Shown piece by piece: positions 6,631-8,131 of a DNA stretch of 8,131 nt (position 1 is the stretch's first letter; each line of letters begins with the position of its first letter). The notes beneath the pieces are model-generated. The model ran no database searches and had not been told where the DNA came from. It worked only from the letters and a program-made list of their open reading frames with translations. Source of the stretch: an uncultured Clostridia bacterium (GTDB lineage Bacteria > Bacillota > Clostridia > Christensenellales > UBA1242); NCBI GenBank assembly GCA_948439925.1, contig CAOJNR010000047.1:1-8131 (forward strand). Reading direction: 5' to 3'. Both the position numbers and the translations under genes were made by a program.

Positions 6631-6780
6631 TGTCTTAGACACTTTTTATCAGCAAACATTTTTCTCAATTAATCTTTATCCGTTCATTTGTCTTAGACAC
6701 TTTTTATCAGCAAGCATTTTTCATAGTCATATTTTATTCGTTCATGTGTCTTAGACACTTTATATCATTAACATTATATT
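6631..6780. repeat. Tandem 58-bp repeat array (2 full units plus a decayed third)
   Basis: Unit 1 is 6631-6688, unit 2 is 6689-6746, and a third unit starts at 6747, each beginning with TGTCTTAGACAC. The first 34 bases of units 1 and 2 differ at one position. The next 12 bases are unrelated, and the last 12 (TATCCGTTCATT against TATTCGTTCATG) match at 10 positions. The third unit matches well only for about 15-20 bases and then decays. The core is a palindrome (TGTC-TTA-GACA, extended to GTGTC-TTA-GACAC in units 1 and 3) followed by a T run, so each unit could form a small 4-5-bp hairpin. The array lies between the convergent tmk and membrane-protein genes. No open reading frame or tRNA is seen in it. 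Function is unknown. Confidence 0.88.
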
Positions 6781-6813
6781 TTCAACAAATATATAGTCAA
6801 GCGAAAAAATATC

Positions 6814-6839
6814 AAATTTTAAAAATCAGATTAAAATTT
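6814..6839 (-). terminator. Possible weak terminator of the SHOCT membrane-protein gene
   Basis: Read on the minus strand, AAATTTTAA (6839-6831) pairs with TTAAAATTT (6822-6814) around an 8-base loop. A short T run follows a few bases later (6810-6805). The stop TAA (6833-6831) lies inside the left arm. The stem is all A-T, so it may be fortuitous in such AT-rich DNA. Confidence 0.35.
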
Positions 6840-7367
6840 ATTTAAAATATCTTCTCTAAGTTTTTTATACTCTTCCTCAGTTATAGTTCCACTTTCAAAA
6901 AGATTTTTTGCATTTATTAATTTCTGTTCAACTGATGAGTCAGAGTTCACACGAGGTGCGGTCAAAGTTTCAGTGACCGATAAAAATCCAACAAGTGAAA
7001 GCACACCAGTGATAACTGATCCCATGATGAACTGCAAAATTATAACTGTTATAAGTTTTGATTTTTCATTTAAAAGTTCATCCTTATCAAGTTTTGCAAA
7101 GTCAAAACATTTCTTAGCACAAATTGTGTTGACAATCGCAACAACAGCAAAAACACAGATTAAGATTATTGTCACAAATGTGATGAAAGCCACGGAAATT
7201 TCAACATCCTCAGGCAGTTGACCTAAAATATCATTTATTCCACCTGTCGAATAAACAACCACAGCCAAGAGAATAGCCAAAACAGTGCCAAAATAGGTTA
7301 TTCCAGCCATAACAGCGCTGACAATCCCGCTGATATAAAACCAAATATTTTTCTTTTTCTCTGGCAT
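6831..7367 (-). CDS. Small multi-pass membrane protein with C-terminal SHOCT-like motif
   Basis: Function unknown. With the ATG at 7367 the product has 178 residues. Hydrophobic stretches lie at about 8-40 (long enough for a two-helix hairpin), 57-82 and 104-131, suggesting three or four membrane helices. A polar, Ser/Asp-containing linker (about 132-146) leads to residues 147-177, where KLINAKNLFESGTITEEEYK fits the SHOCT pattern (leucine-rich helix, then GxITeeEy and a second helix). SHOCT is a short C-terminal module found in many bacterial membrane and secreted proteins and has no catalytic role. The ATG is preferred over an in-frame GTG four codons upstream (7379) because GAGG (7377-7374) lies 6 bases before the ATG and would overlap the GTG. 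It has its own promoter just after alr. The CDS is fairly certain; the role cannot be inferred from neighbours. Confidence 0.8.
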   Translation of the reverse strand: MPEKKKNIWFYISGIVSAVMAGITYFGTVLAILLAVVVYSTGGINDILGQLPEDVEISVAFITFVTIILICVFAVVAIVNTICAKKCFDFAKLDKDELLNEKSKLITVIILQFIMGSVITGVLSLVGFLSVTETLTAPRVNSDSSVEQKLINAKNLFESGTITEEEYKKLREDILNKF

Positions 7368-7386
7368 AGCACACCTCACTAATTAA

Positions 7387-7415
7387 ATTATAGACGATAT
7401 AAAAAAAATAATCAA
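7387..7415 (-). promoter_or_regulatory. Promoter of the SHOCT membrane-protein gene, overlapping the alr terminator
   Basis: On the minus strand, TTGATT (7415-7410, 4 of 6) and TATAAT (7392-7387) are 17 bp apart. The start is expected near 7380, giving a leader of about 13 bases. The -35 box lies within the right arm of the alr terminator stem, and the spacer contains its U tract. Confidence 0.75.
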
Positions 7416-7432
7416 GCAAAATTACTTGATTA
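7401..7432 (-). terminator. Intrinsic terminator of alr, overlapping its stop codon
   Basis: On the minus strand TAATCAAG (7432-7425) pairs with CTTGATTA (7416-7409) around an 8-base loop that begins with the stop TAA (7424-7422). Eight T follow (7408-7401). The stem is short and AT-rich but the U tract is strong. Confidence 0.78.
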
Positions 7433-8131
7433 CTCTTTCTCCTCTAAGTTTAATAAAATTGGTGCAGACCTCATATGGCGTTGTTTCAAGAATGTCGGCA
7501 ATATAGTGTGCGTTTCCCATTATTTCAACTTCATCCCCCACTTTCACATTAACGTTTGAAACATCAACCATGAAGGAATCCATACAAATGTTGCCTGTGC
7601 TTCTACAAGCCTTACCTCTTATTTTCACTTTAAACAAATTGGACAATTTTCTCGGCAAGCCATCGGCATAGCCAAGCGGAATGGTTGCCACCACGATATC
7701 TTCTTTTGCAGTATAGCCACAAAGATAACCAACATGTTCCCCCGCATGAACATATTGAAGGTCACTCACTTTTGATAAAACTTTCATAACTGGCAAAACA
7801 TGTTCATTGCCATAGCCATAAGCAAGCAGTCCTACGCGAATCATATCGCACTCGACATTTTCAAAAAGACTGTTTCCGCCACCAACATGAACGATCGTGT
7901 TCCACTCTTCTGGCAAAGCTTCTGCAAATTCAGCAAATTTTTGCTCCTGCTTCTGTGAATACTCTTCATCAGTCGTAAGGGAAGAGAAATGGGTAAAAAT
8001 TCCTTCCAGTTCAAGATTGTTATTTTTGCATAGTGCGATTATTTTATTAAGCTCGCGTTTGGTCTGAATGCCAAATCGGTTCATACCAGTGTTAACATTC
8101 AAATGGAGCTTAGGCTTCAAATTCTCTTTCT
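7422..8131 (-). CDS. alr: Alanine racemase, C-terminal part (cut by window edge)
   Basis: PLP enzyme that interconverts L- and D-alanine to supply D-Ala for peptidoglycan. About 236 codons are present. The frame is open through the right edge, so the N-terminus with the PLP-binding lysine lies outside; the TTG at 8120 is an internal Leu codon, not a start. Visible signatures, in order: HLNVNTGMNRFG (TIM-barrel segment, usually K-DTGMgR-G), GGGNSLF followed by DMIRVGLLAYG with the Arg expected to contact the PLP ring nitrogen, then the C-terminal beta domain. That domain has GEHVGYLCGYTA (its first Tyr, near 7727-7725, is in the position of the catalytic base), ATIPLGYADGLPR, GNICMDSFMVDV and TPYEV. 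The end falls at the normal point for the family. Translation stops at TAA in the loop of its terminator. Confidence 0.94.
   Translation of the reverse strand, partial: KENLKPKLHLNVNTGMNRFGIQTKRELNKIIALCKNNNLELEGIFTHFSSLTTDEEYSQKQEQKFAEFAEALPEEWNTIVHVGGGNSLFENVECDMIRVGLLAYGYGNEHVLPVMKVLSKVSDLQYVHAGEHVGYLCGYTAKEDIVVATIPLGYADGLPRKLSNLFKVKIRGKACRSTGNICMDSFMVDVSNVNVKVGDEVEIMGNAHYIADILETTPYEVCTNFIKLRGERVIK

Noticed and set aside
6631..6780. CRISPR-like array, because of the near-34-base repeats at regular spacing
   Set aside because: Only three copies, the third decayed. The variable part is about 12 bases and its flank is also conserved, so there are no true 25-40-base unique spacers, and no cas genes are present.
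7368..7379. GTG start at 7379 for the membrane-protein gene
   Set aside because: The Shine-Dalgarno-like GAGG would overlap this GTG, whereas it is ideally spaced for the ATG at 7367.
8118..8120. TTG at 8120 as the start of alanine racemase
   Set aside because: The frame stays open to the window edge, and the alr N-terminal region with the PLP lysine is missing, so this is an internal codon of a gene cut by the edge.

Overview
The window comes from an AT-rich, low-GC Gram-positive-type bacterium using the standard code (TGG encodes Trp and genes end in TAA or TGA). Short intergenic gaps, consensus sigma-A promoters with 17-bp spacers, AGGAG-type ribosome binding sites and U-tailed hairpin terminators point to Firmicutes, probably an uncultured or gut-type Clostridia-like lineage. 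The exact taxon cannot be fixed from the sequence.

Layout, left to right. Five genes lie on the plus strand: hisS (histidyl-tRNA synthetase, 16-1326); an unrecognised protein with degenerate WG-type repeats (1449-2597); uvrC (excinuclease subunit C, 2652-4466); a dehydrogenase resembling 2,4-diaminopentanoate dehydrogenase, with an unusual Cys/Asp/His-rich tail (4622-5782); and tmk (thymidylate kinase, 5924-6601). Next comes a gene-free convergent gap (6602-6830) holding the tmk terminator and a tandem array of 58-bp repeats with a palindromic core. Two genes follow on the minus strand: a small membrane protein with a C-terminal SHOCT-like motif (6831-7367) and the 3' part of alr (alanine racemase, 7422 to the right edge, truncated).

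The genes serve unrelated housekeeping roles: translation, DNA repair, dTTP synthesis, D-alanine for the cell wall, and possibly amino-acid catabolism. The architecture suggests largely separate transcription units. Five genes have a recognisable promoter of their own; the hisS and alr promoters lie outside the window. Most genes end in their own hairpin, and the terminator usually overlaps the stop codon, so stop, terminator and next promoter are packed into a few dozen bases.

The most interesting points are a predicted leaderless uvrC mRNA (-10 box 6 bp before the ATG and no usable Shine-Dalgarno), the metal-ligand-rich tail of the dehydrogenase, the 58-bp tandem repeats, and the recurrent stop-codon/terminator overlap. 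I found no clear new multi-gene system, phage, CRISPR array or insertion sequence.
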